Shown: positions 35,242 to 48,340, counted from the stretch's first letter. The stretch is 64,000 bases of DNA from Amyelois transitella (GCF_032362555.1 NC_083535.1:7502001-7566000), one strand, 5' to 3'. Translations and numbers: made by a program. Notes: generated by a model from the letters alone, not told the origin.

Positions 35242-38200
35242 ATGCCGAACGCAGGAAATAGGAAAATAGAAGGTACGACTCAACACACAAGTGTACCTTT
35301 ACAATCACCATTTCTGCAAACAGGCTTTATTTACGATTGAATTTAGGAGATTAATTAATAATTGAATTTAAATTTACTAATTTAGTATGGCCTAGCCAAA
35401 GTCTATAGTTTAACATTATCATGATATTATAAGGTATCGAACGAACTTTCTCAGTCTTCTGATTATTTATTTCGCAGATAATCCAAAAATATTATCTGGA
35501 CCAGTATTGCAAAATTCTCCAAATGCTGTTCTTTCGAAGACCCTCCTTGGCCGCTACAATGACTTGCCTATCCCGCCTGACTGCTACCTCGCCACATACA
35601 TCTGGATTGACGGAACTGGGGAGCACCTAAGATGCAAGGACCGAACCCTGAAGTTTATAGCGAAGTCGCCTAAAGGTACCTGCCGCAAGAAGTTTATTTA
35701 AATCAAAATCCAAGTGATGATGCCTGGATCAAGTGATCCAGTGGGTTAGTTAGTAGGTAAATACATGGAGCGACTACAGTCTGACCTTCAAACACCAGAG
35801 ACCCTAACCCAGCTTGAACAGCTTGGATCATGGTTATTGCATCAAGTGTTAGTGATTACTCGTATTATTAAACGCTTATCTCGTCACGTTCTCACTAATT
35901 TAATCATTCTCCGCAAAATTTTGCAAACAAATATCTTGGAGTAAAGCGACATATACCTATCTATTATCTTGAAAAATATTTTTTAAATAATAACAATGTG
36001 CACATGCAAAGACGCACGCAAAAGTTGGTATTTAAATAAGTATATAATATTTTTCAATTCCAGATTTGCCCGTATGGAATTTTGACGGTAGTTCTACCGG
36101 ACAAGCCAAGGGAAGAAATTCCGACACGTGGCTAGTTCCCCGAGCCATCTACAAGGACCCGTTCCGCCGGGGACACCACATCCTGGTCATGTGCGACACA
36201 TATCAGTACGATATGAAGCCGACCGGTAAGGCCCATATGCGAGTCCAACTAGACAATATAACCAAAGAATAAATCTACAAATTTTGTCTTCTACTAAGTT
36301 TACTATATTACAAAAAAAAGCTCATAAATAAGACTAAATAATCGCAGATTAGAAGTAAGCTAAAAGATACAAACAAACATACATAAATCACGCCTCTTTC
36401 TTGGAGGGGTAGGCAGAGACTAAATCTTTATACTTCTTTCGCTACATCAACATTCATAACTCTCTTCATGCAAGCTCGTAGGTTTTGGATACTCTTGCAC
36501 TGACCTTTTGCTAGAACGTCTCCCATTTGACTATATACCTACGTTAGAAAAAAAGATAGTTACTTAATAAAAACTATGCTTTAAATTACCTTTGATCGTC
36601 ATATTTCTCCTGGCGTTGGCCCGGTCACTTTCTCCCTTGGGATGAGCTCAGGATCGACCTCTACCGTCATACCTCACTTACCCCCTGCACGACCTCGATG
36701 CAGTGGGTAAATGAAGTATTACCATACTAACAGGACAATATATCTAAGTGGATCATAGCTACATTACAACTACATAATGATGTCATGCTTCTGTATCATT
36801 TTAACCAAAATACTACATAATATATTTCAAATAAAAGACTTAAATACCTGAAAACCTGGACATCTCTGCAGATGTTTACATTTCCTGACAATGAAAACAA
36901 ATGTCTTATGTTAATCTGATGCTTTTATCAAAGATTGAATAAATTATTACTGATAAATCTCTATTTTTTTCACTTACAGCAACAAATCATCGTCAGAAAT
37001 GTCAAGATGCTTATGACAGATGCAAAGACGAGGAACCCTGGTTCGGCATTGAGCAGGAGTACATACTTCTGGACGCAGATCTGCGACCGTTCGGATGGCC
37101 ACCAGGCGGCTTCCCTCCTCCACAGGGACCGTATTACTGCGGTGTCGGCGCAAACAAGGTGTTCGCTAGGGATCTCGTTGAAGCTCACTACAGGTAAAGT
37201 TTTGTTAGATGTCCATATATCTCTTAGTCTTAGACGTTATAAAGTCGACCAAGGGAATACCCAAATTCATTTTGTGCAGCTTTTACCGTACTTCAGTATG
37301 GATTGCTTTGCTTCGGGTAAAAACATAACTTACTTCATTCAAGATCATGATTAAAAGGGCACATCTCGGGCTCCTCTCCAGAGAAGTGATGATGTATCTG
37401 GGATCTAAATTTGGAAAGAGAAGAGGTAATTATATACCTATCAGTTTATGAAGTGCAGATCAAACTGATTACATACATATTATTGTACAAAATACGAGTA
37501 CGTTAGAAGCAAACAACATGTTGAACTTTACTTAGGTAAGAAAAGGAAATAATTAAATCGTTCTTTAGAATCAATTTATTATAATAACTCTTTCTATTCT
37601 GATATAATATGTTTAACTAGCTGTTGCCCGCGAATTCGTTCGCGTAAATTTCAAATTGATCATATAGTCGGATACAGACAGACAGACAAAAAATGTAAAA
37701 AAAATATTCTCTATCCATTTCAGTCAAAAATACTAAATGTACTGACAAAATATTTTTACTATTTTATTATACGAGTATGTATAGATATGTTCTGAATTTT
37801 TCCAGATGTTGTCTTTGTGCTGGCGTGCCAATCGCTGGCACAAATGCTGAGGCTATGCCTTCTCAGTGGGAGTTCCAAATCGGACCTTCAGTTGGAGTAA
37901 GCGTAGCTGATGACCTATGGATCGCTCGCTACATTTTGCATAGACTCGCCGAGGAGTACGGAGTCATCGTAACCTTCGATCCTAAGCCAGTCCAGGGCTG
38001 GAATGGATCTGGAGCTCACACTAACTTCTCAACGAAGAAGATGAGGGAAGAAAATGGCATTGTGTGAGTTTGCATGTATACTCGTAAAATGTTGCACCAT
38101 TATTACTCTGGAGAGGAGCTCGGGCCTTTGACCATAGACCCTTGATGGTCTAAGTCAGGTTCTTACTCGAAACGGCTCCCATCTTATCTCTGCAACCTTT

Positions 38201-39900
38201 ACCTTTTTTTCAAATGTTTTATCATAATCGATACAAAGTTTATGAATTTATCGTTACCATAATACAAATGTAATTTCTTTATTATAAGTATGGAATTGTA
38301 TAATCAACATTATGGTAGTATCTCAAGCAAGAGTAGTTCTGAGGTGAAATCCTGCATGTGCAGGTTTCCTTACGATGTTTCCCTCGCCGTAAGGACATCG
38401 GTTAGTACTCAAACTAATGCACTTAACGTCAAAAATTGACATTGGTTTATGGCCGAGTTGGGATTCGAAACTGTACCTTTCTGCGCATCATGCATTTTTA
38501 CAATTACTTCGTATGGTGTTTTTTTAACTTTTAACTGACCACACTCACCGTTTTATTTTCTTTGACTGAGATCAAATAATTTGAATAATCTGATTATCCC
38601 ACGTACCTACTACGTATACATAAAAATCCGAAAATATTTTTACATATAGGTACTTATGTATTTACCAATAAGGCAATATAGTTACAAAATGACTTATAAT
38701 GGACCATAAATTATATACCTAAGCCGAGTAGACTGTAGGTGCCTTGTGTGCCCTTGATTTACCAAAGACCAGAGACATTTTATTTTACCGAATATTCCTA
38801 TAATTAAACTTCCTCTACGACAATTTCAGTGAAATCGAGAAAGCCATAGAAAAGTTGTCCAAGGTCCACAAGGAGCATATCAAGGTGTACGACCCTCGTG
38901 GAGGCAAGGACAACGAGCGGAGACTCACGGGGCAACACGAGACTGCCAGTATCAATGACTTTAGCGCAGGTACGCATAATATTGCCTTTAGCTAGTTGCA
39001 CGCTTAAGTTTGGAAGACTTTACGAGACAGTATCCTATCGCTTTTACAATAAGGTACCTGATTGTCTGTATTTATAAGAATTTATAATAAACTAGCACCG
39101 ACATATACATATAACGCGTTCGCTCTCGGCTATATTAAATACAAAGCTGAAAGGCTATAGCTATAAATAAACGCCTGTAGGTGTACAATGTGTCTAAAAA
39201 AATATAGTTTTCATTATATTACTTTTAATTTATTTGTTAAGTTTATAATAGGCTACTACGAGTACCTATATCCAGAGTACCTATATCCAATGGGATTATT
39301 CCACTTTGATATCTTGACCATGATCACACTCTCACTTTGATTCAACCTTGATCAAATTCCACATTTTCGTGTCCTGGAATCACCTAATGGCAAATCACCT
39401 GGGTTCTCAAATTCCATAAGATTTAAACTATAATTATTTGTTTCTTGGAATCACCTAGGTAATAAAATTCCATACAGGAGTATGGAATAAACATATATTC
39501 ATAAATGCTTGAGCATTTTTTAAAAAAATGTGGAATTTGATCACAGTGGAGTACTCGTAAACCATCCAATGATCTTGTTAAAAGTTTCATTTATATTTAA
39601 CACATTGCTACTGTTTTGTATTATGTGAATGTTAATTCCGTCACTAAGCCATTCATCTGAACGTAGCCTTTAAATTTTTGTGAGACTGTTAGCTGGAGAC
39701 GTGATAAGGTATTTCGATACAAATAAACACTTTTGCATGTCAATTTTTCAGGCGTTGCAGACCGTAGCAGCAGTATCAGGATCCCGCGCACCGTGGCGGA
39801 GGAGAAGAAGGGCTACCTGGAGGATCGCCGGCCCGCCTCCAACTGCGACCCCTACTCCGTCATCGATGCACTCATGCGCACCTGTTTGCTTAACGAATGA
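35242..39900 (+). CDS. Glutamine synthetase (type II, eukaryotic)
   Basis: Seven coding exons join in frame: 35242-35272, 35478-35675, 36064-36225, 36980-37193, 37806-38063, 38830-38969 and 39752-39900, giving 383 residues. The enzyme makes glutamine from glutamate, ammonia and ATP as a decamer with active sites between subunits. The N-terminal beta-grasp domain has DGSST at 84-88. The catalytic domain keeps FGIEQEY (Glu155, Glu157), TNAE (Glu217), WEFQIG (Glu224), GAHTN (His273), RRLTG, SIRIPR and EDRRP; by offset these map to human Glu134, Glu136, Glu196, Glu203 and His253. No mitochondrial presequence is evident, so I infer a cytosolic enzyme. Oddities: QAKGRNSD replaces the usual QAEGSNSD, one residue is missing just before WNGSGAH, GANK replaces GADR and YRCCLCAG replaces YRACLYAG. 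An in-frame stop upstream supports this ATG. It may be a diverged paralogue. Confidence 0.95.
36376..36532 (+). repeat. Family B dispersed repeat in glutamine synthetase intron 4 (coding intron 3)
   Basis: Starts with an (ACAT)n-like lead and 'aatcacgcctctttc', then 'ggaggggtaggcagagac', 'cttctttcgctacatcaac', 'cattcataactctcttcatg' and 'aagctcgtagg', ending 'tgaccttttgctagaacg'. Other copies or pieces in the window are at 41.2, 42.2, 49.3, 50.1 and 56.9-57.05 kb. Confidence 0.75.
36590..36725. repeat. GC-richer segment in a glutamine synthetase intron, probable repeat
   Basis: The stretch from 'tttgatcgtcatatttctcc' through 'ggcccggtcactttctccc' and 'gcacgacctcgatgcagtgg' is far richer in GC than the intron around it and reads as a transplanted block. 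It shows no open frame and no second copy in this window, so it is a probable but unproven repeat fragment. Confidence 0.4.
38335..38500. repeat. Possible dispersed-repeat fragment in glutamine synthetase intron
   Basis: 'gtgcaggtttccttacgatg' and 'ctcgccgtaaggacatcgg', ending near 'ggccgagttgggattcgaaa', resemble a common interspersed lepidopteran repeat that ends with a 'gggattcgaac'-like motif. Shorter relatives may lie near 12.87 and 56.56 kb. Confidence 0.45.
39349..39543. mobile_element. Non-autonomous element with 19-bp terminal inverted repeats
   Basis: Left end TGATCAAATTCCACATTTT (39349-39367) is the exact reverse complement of the right end (39525-39543). The 195-bp unit lies in the last intron of glutamine synthetase. 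Internally 'ctggaatcaccta' and 'ttggaatcaccta' form a direct repeat. There is no ORF, which fits a MITE. A second TGATCA-type sequence just outside the left end may mark a target duplication, but I could not define one clearly. Confidence 0.6.
39635..39708 (+). repeat. Family A repeat, 3' fragment
   Basis: 'cactaagccattcatctgaa' and 'cgtagcctttaaatttttg' with 'gagactgttagctgga' and 'gacgtgata' match the 3' third of family A. It ends about 45 bases before the last exon of glutamine synthetase. Confidence 0.65.
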
Positions 39901-41169
39901 CGAGCTGAAGAGACCTCAGAGCTACTTTTGATATAGATACTAACATAATTTTGATTATACAAATCCATACTTGTTGTAAAGAAATTATATTTGTATTTTT
40001 GAAACTAATTATTTTACTCATAAACTGAATCAATTTTGAGAAAATTTGTATTTGGAAGAGACGCAATTATAGACTTGTTTTCTTTCTGTTAATTCCCACG
40101 GGACTCTAGCGCTGAACGAAAGTGTATAGTTGTAGCTAGGTATGTTGCAAGCATTGGTGGTGGCATGGTCTGAATGAAAATGCAGCGTGATTAGGCCTTC
40201 TATTGCCCGTAAAGATAACTGGAGTTTGAGGTGGTTAAACGGGACACGGTCAAAGGAACGTAGTGATCTCAGATTCCTCTACAGAGAGGTAAGGACGCAA
40301 CTGGAACTAAAGCTAAACATATTCCACTTGCTCCTTTAAAACCCAAGAAAAATGATCTCATAAGGTTACAAGAAGACAACTTTCAGGAAGATAGTGATGA
40401 ATGTGTATGCAGCAAAATGTATATGCATTACTCAAAGAAAGTTCTAAGTGTATTTATCCTGATAAAGTTGTTTAATAAGAGTGACAGAATAGAAGCTGTA
40501 TTGTTGTTATAAAAAATAGAATGAAGTTCTAACATATGTGTGAGGTTTTTGATGAAGTAGAACAAGATATTTCTTCCTATATAATTCTCCTTCTTAGGAG
40601 GTAACCGAAGGTCTATCGTTAGAAACTGCTACAACAGCTACTGGGGTAGTGCTACAAGAATTCCCTAGTTAATACGATGATACGCGGCCGACGTATCCTT
40701 CAGTTATTGATAAGGCTATAATATTACTATTATTTAGGTTTAAATACTATTGGCTTAATAATTTGAAGATTCAAAGAGTGACAGTTTGCTGCCTTTACCT
40801 TGATTCCTTTTTAATAAGCAGTTGCTGGCTTACACTATGTTGTTTTTGAACTACCATAGGTACTAGAAACAATATGTTATACAAGTATATGTATAAGAAT
40901 GAACCAAACAACCACCTAACAGCGTAGATCGATTGACGTCAACGTAGGGGACCTAGAACTAGATCGAGGAGTGTATAAAGTAGTTAATTGTGTATTGTGG
41001 GGGAGATAAACGACGATCTGGGACTATTACGGCATGTCGGCAATATCCGCCCCTCGACGGCCGCCTGCTATAGCAACGATGCTTTTAAAAGTGATTGCCA
41101 CACGCAACTAGTGTAACCAACCTTTGTGTAGAAAAGTACTCAACATCAGCATAAAAATATAATCTTGTG

Positions 41170-41225
41170 AGTCTTGACTGAAAGGCCACGTTCAGCTGAA
41201 TGGTCTATTGATGATAAAAAGGAGA
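41170..41225 (-). repeat. Family A repeat fragment
   Basis: 'tgaaaggccacgttcagctg' and 'aatggtctattgatgata' are the reverse complement of the family A 'cattaagcc..agctgaacgtggcctttca' segment. A family B piece follows immediately. Confidence 0.6.
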
Positions 41226-41234
41226 ATCTCAAGT

Positions 41235-41345
41235 AGGCAGAGACTAGGTATATATCTTATCTTTCTAATGGCCACGATCCCTGTACACTTACTTCTTTTG
41301 CTTCATCCGCATTCATCACACATTCCTCACAAACTGCCTTACACA
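41235..41345 (+). repeat. Family B repeat
   Basis: 'aggcagagactagg', 'gccacgatccctgtacactt', 'cttcttttgcttcatccgc' and 'attcatcacacattc' follow the order of the family B unit. Confidence 0.6.
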
Positions 41346-41780
41346 AAACAGAACTTTCTTTTAGTTGCTTATCCTATGACCATTTTTCTTTTTTGGAATT
41401 ATTCGTAGAAAGAGCAATTTTTTTTTATCAAAGGAAAGTATAATAAAATGCACGCAACTCATAACGTACTTTTCCTATTGAAAATATAGTCCATCCCACT
41501 TGATAACATCTGACATTGTCTTACCCCTTTCATCATCTGTGTTAATCACCACTATAACAGTGGATTTTGTTCAAATCTGCTCGAGTGCTTATCTCAATAA
41601 AATATAAGTGGTATTCGTTTAGAATGAGAAGAAGGAAGATTGACTGATGAAGTAATCCATCTATGCATTACTTATAAGTTAAAGAAGGATTTCAAGAATT
41701 ATCCAAGAGTGCACAACCTCGGTCAAAAGGTGGTCAATATTTGACGAAGAATAAATTTCCAGTAGACAAAAAAGTGGGCT

Positions 41781-41886
41781 AGGAGGCACTCGCTCGCGCG
41801 TGACTGGTCCCAGGGATCATTAGGTAATACTTATATATAAATATAAATGGTCCGTGGGATCAGTCACATGCGGCCAAGTAGCCTCC
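41781..41886. mobile_element. Palindromic foldback / MITE-like element
   Basis: The left arm (about 41781-41821, 'ggaggcactcgctcg', 'gtgactggtcccagggatca') and right arm (about 41847-41886) are imperfect reverse complements around a TA-rich centre. The whole unit is about 106 bp. It has no coding capacity and its GC-rich arms contrast with the surrounding AT-rich DNA. Confidence 0.65.
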
Positions 41887-42894
41887 GGAAACCATAATTA
41901 GCTCGTTTTATTTTTAAAATGAATTGCTAATGCTAAATAATGTCATAATCGATCACTGTCGTGGAAAATACACTAAGGATAACGCAAAGGAAATGTGATC
42001 AATAGATGACACTTGAAAGGTCATGCGACCGGATCTGGGGTCCTTCTCCTTATCAAATAGGTACTGACTTTTATTCAGGCTAACAAAACAATGATTAAAG
42101 TAAGCATTATAACTATTATTACATCATGTCTCACATTTGATTCCTTAGTGAACAGGATTTTGACCGCAGTTTTTCCCGTACCCATTGTAAATTTCTGAAA
42201 AAGTAGCTTATGATTATCTTGGATTACTACTTTATTCTTCTTTCGCTTTATCTACATTCATAACTTTCTAAAGAGACTAATCACCATTTTCTAAGTTCAT
42301 ATAAAACAACAAAGTGATATAGGAATAATAACTAACCGCGAACATTTACATACAATCATAACTGATACCTAAGTACTCACTTAGATATGATCGCCCATAC
42401 GAGTACTATACTAATTGTAGTACATACATAGTTATCTAATTATAGTCTGCGACTGTGTCGGTCAACAAGCATTAATCGACCATGCATTTGATAAAATCAT
42501 TACTAGTGGACTAAAACGGGTTGTACCTATATTTCTAAAAATATATAAACTGGGCTGCGCTGCGACGGGAATCTATTTAACTGTTGAAGCAAATATAGAG
42601 CAATAAATATCAATAATAGTATTTCTGAAGGCTTTGTGTCTTTAAATAAATAGAATTGAATACATTTGAATATTTTTTTGTCCTGAGTGTAAAGTATAAA
42701 GATTAACGAATACAAATGGACATTCAAGAAAAAAATCAATGTATAGATACAGACACATTTTTGTTCTGTTTTTTGTTTTGATTGACATGGTGGCAGGAAG
42801 GGAAGTCATGAATCATGATTCATTTTGGAAATAAAAAATTGAATGATGTTATGTGAACATACATACGTCTACGATAAATTATTCTGTGGCTTAA

Positions 42895-43165
42895 CTAGGC
42901 ATTTTAAAAGGTATCACGGAAACAGCTTAAAACCTTGGGATTCGTCTTTTATATTGTAAAGGATCTTCTTTCTTATCTTTTATATTTTAAAGGTATCTTG
43001 TGAAAGGCGATAGGTTAGCAACAAATAACAAACAAACAATAAGCAAAGCAATTATTATTTTGAATCTCGATTATATCACTTAGCCATCCCGCTAAAGTCT
43101 TGTGACTATAGAATCCGTATGAGAAAAAGACGTGATATGTTTAGACATATAGATTTTCTGTTTTT
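42895..43165 (+). repeat. Degraded family A repeat
   Basis: 'aaaccttgggattcgtcttt', 'aggcgataggttagcaac', 'ttgaatctcgattatatcac', 'agtcttgtgactatagaatcc' and 'aaaaagacgtgata' are mutated family A landmarks in order. Confidence 0.5.
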
Positions 43166-46100
43166 AGCGAGTATTCTGTATCATGACTTCAACTTTATAT
43201 TCAAACATCTGTGGTTATCACGGGAATAAATTAAGTCGCTAGATGTAACAATATTTAAATGAGATTCAAGTCGCCTTCGATCATACTTGTACATGTTGGC
43301 AAGTCATATAAAAATTATGTTCGCCTGATAGTCTACACCCACAGCCTTCGATACGCTAGTAGGTACTAGATCTTTGTTTTACTTGGTACTTATTTGTATC
43401 GAATGTCAGTTGTCATTCCATAGACAGTTGTTTAGGAAACAAAACATTAATTATAATTTTATGATGAAGTGAAAGAAACTAAATAATCTGGATGTCAACA
43501 AGTTGGTATGTTAAAACGTTACAGTGTCATCGATGAGTTTATGCTAACGAGAATAAACAAAAAATATTAGGTACAGTAAGTATACTACTTAATGTACCTA
43601 CTTGGGGAAATTTTCATTCTGATAAAGCTACATTCATGTCAACTTTCAACCAAAAATAAATTATTATCTAGACGGTAAATTAGGTAGGTGTCCTTACCTA
43701 CAGGACATAAACAAAACTCAATTATTATTGATGCACATAATGTACTCAACATTCCATACACGCAATGATGAACGCGGTTTAAATATAAATCAATAAGATT
43801 TATTAGGTACCTATACATATCATATCGTTTTAAATCGCAATAGCCTTCGAGATGAAGTAAGTGCTTGCATTTAATACTTTAACAACAAAAGGGAATTACG
43901 GTAAATGGCAAAATTCGCCTTAATAATAGTCGCGGTACACTTGCTAGATTTGTAAATGATATACGTAACATGTAAAAATATGAATGTAACAGCATTTGAA
44001 GGGATTTTGTCTTTAAGGTTTGTCAATGAAAAATGCAGTAACGTAAAAATGTACTATAGTAAGTATGTAAAAGGTAAAATAAAGCTACCTATGTAGTATA
44101 AAATTACATGAATTCGAGAGATCTGCGATAAATCCGAAAATACTGCTTACAATTGAATAAGATTCGGGAAAAGTGCTTATAAATAATAATTATTTCTCTA
44201 TTCATTCTCCATATCCAAAAGGATTTTCAAATAAAATGGAGGAAAATATCTTAGGACAAGAAAAATCGACACTTGTAGTACGATATTACTACCTACCTAT
44301 TAATAATTCTGTACTTGTAGGCATGCCCTAATCAACCCGTTAATGCTAACGACTTAGGAAATCGATATAAATTTATAGCAGGATAGTTAACTTATAAGGG
44401 AGAACTGTACTGTCTTAAGAGAAAGACTTTAATTAAGTATATCATTTTAAAAAAGTATCAATTCTCTAAATAAGTACTTGACATTCGTGATGTGGAAACT
44501 TCTACTGTTACAAAGAAAACTTTGGGAACTCCTTATTTAGTTCTCTCCCATACTCCGCTTGTACTCCGCATAAAAACCTAAATGCTTATTTTAGTTTCGG
44601 CTGTAAGGTAAATAAAGCATCAGCAGTTATGTGGATCTTCCTTTTTATTTACAATATTCATTACTCTGTTGTAAGAAGTAATATTTGTTTCCTATGTGTA
44701 CTCACTCAAACAAGACTGATGGCTATTATGTGAAATGATGGCAATTTTCCGCAGTGCACGCTATCCAGACGAGCAGAGCTATGTTAGAAATCTATTTACT
44801 ATCATTAATGTAAGTATTCCAATTTCAATGAATGTGAATATAGAACTATCAGGTGAAACTAGATCCCACCAACCTTAATTTCATGCATGAACGTAACGTG
44901 GGTGAATGTTATCGGTAGATCGTTATCAACCTATACCTACCTATGTAGGATAGGATAATTTCTATCCTATGCTTCAACTAATATGAAACTCTAACGAGTG
45001 TTAAGCTTACTTAGATGAAACATCTAAGTACTTCCTACTTTAAAATTAAGTTTTACTTCTTGGCATTCTGAGAGTTGTCTAAATTTATACTAAAGTGACT
45101 TACATGAGCCCAATTTTCAAGAAGTGACATAAAAACATGAGATGAGATTGTATGTTTTTAATATTTTTTTATTTCTTAAACTGGCCTTTTACCAGCTATG
45201 TCCTGAATTCCTATCTCTTTGTCTGCTTTTGAACACGAGCCAAGATTGAGCCTACACTGTGTCTATAGCCTTGTGAAATAAGGGAATCTGATCCGTCTTA
45301 GAACACAAGTGCTAGTATCATTAAGTACTTCAGTCGGAAAGCGATAGAATCATTATATTTCAAGGGTGAGGAATAGTACGACGCAATTCTGCATAATAAA
45401 AAAATAAGGCAATGGTACTCCTAGGGTCAGCCAGATAAAGTAGTGCTAATTGTTATAGATAGATACACGAAAACTCACATGTTTAAAGATTTTTGAATAC
45501 CTTTTTGAGTTGTTTTTGTATTAGTTAGCTACGTGTCTGGGTTTAAAAACTTCCTAGTGTTTTTATGTTTATGAGCAACTTTAATAATATTTTCTAGTTG
45601 ATTATGTAATAAGGTCTTTGTAGTAAGTACTTCGTCATTGCAGTTGCACCTGTGCAAGCATAATATTTACGTATGCATTATAAGTAAATTTTACTATTTT
45701 GATTCTTCGATATATTAATTATATATGGTAGTATTTTTTCTATTAATAAACTAGAGTGAATGAACCTTAATCTAGTCCGCTACGGTATTAGGAAGATTGC
45801 GCAGACAGAATGACGCGTGTTTAAAGATACGTTGTTATCTAACTAAAGAATGCCCATGAATTTATGCATGTATTGAGAAGGTCGTTTTCTATAATCTATG
45901 ATAAATCATATACGCAATTATTAATTCATTTTAGATTCTGTATAATACTTTTCTAACTATAGTTTCTTTTCGGAATATGAACCAAATTAAGTAAATGTTT
46001 TGTAAAATTTTTACGACGATATATTCCAGTCTTCTTAACCATTACACTTTACTAAAAGCTATTTTATGAGCTCTGAAAACAGTTGTCCTATTGTTTGTTG

Positions 46101-46989
46101 ATGTTTTATTGTTTAGTACTTACATATGCATTACTAACTAAAGGAACACGTAAAGAGCTTAGTTATATACGCCCCTGACCTGATAGTTCGTTTGATTAAT
46201 CGGAGAATAGTAGAATCATCAATCTAAGTTTTTCTTTTAAAAAGATAGTAAACAGTGCAAGCGAAAATTTGTGGTAGTGATTTTTTTGTATCCTAATATT
46301 CCGTGCTACAGATCTGCTACTCGTGAAAACTTTGTAGACATTGATAGTGAAAACACATTATTAGTACATTTTATATTTTTAGCTACATTCATATTTAATT
46401 TTAGACTATCTAGAATAAATATAATTATATTAAGATTATTATATCATTCACTTACATAATTTTACCAAATTTTTCCTGTTTATGTTTCAGTTAGCTATTA
46501 TCTGTATTTCTGTAGCTGTAAATGATGTAACTGATAAAAAGTGCTACGCTGGAGGTATCTCACGAATTGGTTGGTGATATAAACAATTGAAAAAAAAACA
46601 TGCGTCTGCGGCATGGGCATACTCGACTGCCTTATTTGGTGTAGGTAGATACAAAATCTTATTATGACAATGATAATTATTGTTGGTGACGCAAAACATG
46701 ATTGTTATTATTCAGATATAAACTTTCCACAGTACTGAAGCGTTGGCTACAGGATGTACATAGATACAGATAAACTGGACAGGTTATAGCTACGAGTATT
46801 TGCCACAATTTTTGATTATTTTTCTTTCTATGGTACCTATTGCATATTTATTTCCAACATATATATAGAAACACTATAAGATGGGGAGAAGACATGACAT
46901 GGCACTTCTGCATGAGTAGTGCTCGACTGGGATGTAGTTCGTTGACCAAATTATAAATTAATTCTTTTATAAAAGCTTTTTGTAAGTTT

Positions 46990-47162
46990 TTGGGGTCAAA
47001 ATTTAAACAATAATGTTTTTAGCTTGTAATTTAGAATAGTTTTTTTTTTATTATTATAAAATAATTAATATTAGTTTAAATTATTTAATTAGGTATATTT
47101 ATTATTAGTACTTTTCAGATTAATTATAAACAATTGTATGTAATATTTATAAACAAATAAAG
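46990..47162 (+). mobile_element. 5'-truncated copy of the RT element 3' end
   Basis: 'ggggtcaaaatttaaacaat', 'aatgtttttagcttgtaatt' and 'tagaatagttttttttt' match the extreme 3' end of the reverse transcriptase ORF at 59.6 kb and its following sequence (inverted). Here it continues through a T/TTA-rich tract into about 105 further bases ending with AATAAA at 47156-47161. That last segment recurs at 62938-63068. This is a dead-on-arrival retrotransposon fragment with its own poly(A) signal. Confidence 0.75.
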
Positions 47163-47691
47163 ATTTTTTTGTAAGTTGACATCAGTTATATCACAGCAAA
47201 TAAAGGATTTGTGAAAACGGTTGGTCGCATACCTATATTTATTTTCAGTTCAGACGCGATATATAAGAACGAAAATTTCACAGACTTGTTAATTTTTAAA
47301 TTACTTTGGTCCTAAGTTTCAACGTAAAAATGGAAATGCATCCATTACCAACACTGTCTTATAAGTACCTTGTAAAGCAACTGTTGTCGTGGTTTTGTAC
47401 TTATATATATATGTATTTCTGCGAATGTGCTCAATAAAATTCATCATTTTACTGTTTCATTCACTATGTATGTTTCCGTTGATCGCTGCGGTATAATTAT
47501 ATATATTATTACTTAAATATGTATATAAAGAGTGTCAGTTTTAATGAATACTAACCAATGCGCCTACGTGAGGAAACCTGTACATTCAGGCGACTGATGT
47601 GTAACCATGATCGCTCCAATACAGGGTACATTTACCTGCAAAGGTTGCGGAGGTTAGATGAGTCGCTTTATGTCACAACCTTGACTCACCT

Positions 47692-47743
47692 AATCTAGGA
47701 TCCGTGGTAAAAGGTATATACCTTTTACCATGGGTCCTAGATT
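47692..47743. repeat. Near-perfect 52-bp palindrome
   Basis: Two 26-base halves meet at GGTATATACC. The arms AATCTAGGATCCGTGGTAAA.. and its complement differ at two positions, with no spacer. Confidence 0.85.
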
Positions 47744-48340
47744 GGAAAGGATGGAACCAAGACTGAAGAAAATTTCACGATTCGTCTCATAGAGAAATTC
47801 GTATCTGAACCACAAAGTATTCATTTCTGTGTTTACTATTAACTTTGAAAATGTAAGAAGGTATAATAGATACCAATTTCATGGGCGAATGAATCGGTAA
47901 GTACATCGAGACATTATGGTTATAAATTGGTAGACAAAAGTCAATATAATTTGAGCAAGTGTACACACGTCAACAGTATCTATTGCTTATTATCAGATTA
48001 TAATCTCATAAGCCGGCTTTTACGAGCTAAAAAGCAATAGAGTGGTGTTCACGCGTGGCGTCCGTGGGTTCCGGTGATTGGTGGTTTAGGTTGGCAACAG
48101 CGCACATACATCTCAATGCCAGCCTCCTTTAGCTAAGACGTTAGAGTACTTAAATCGTACTTACTAAAGTTTGATGTGGATAAAACACGTGACTAATGCC
48201 ATGGGAGAATAATAGTACCTATTGGTGAACAAGCGTGTCACTATCATCCTCCTGCCATTTGTCCCGGTTGTGTCCTTCTTAAGGGAGAAGCCGAAGTCTA
48301 CCTATCACGTTTCAGTCCGAGATTACGATACAACAGCGTA

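Noticed and set aside
39680-39931. 83-codon plus ORF over the last glutamine synthetase exon
   Set aside because: It is in a different frame from the conserved IRIPR...EDRRP sequence, so it is a shadow.
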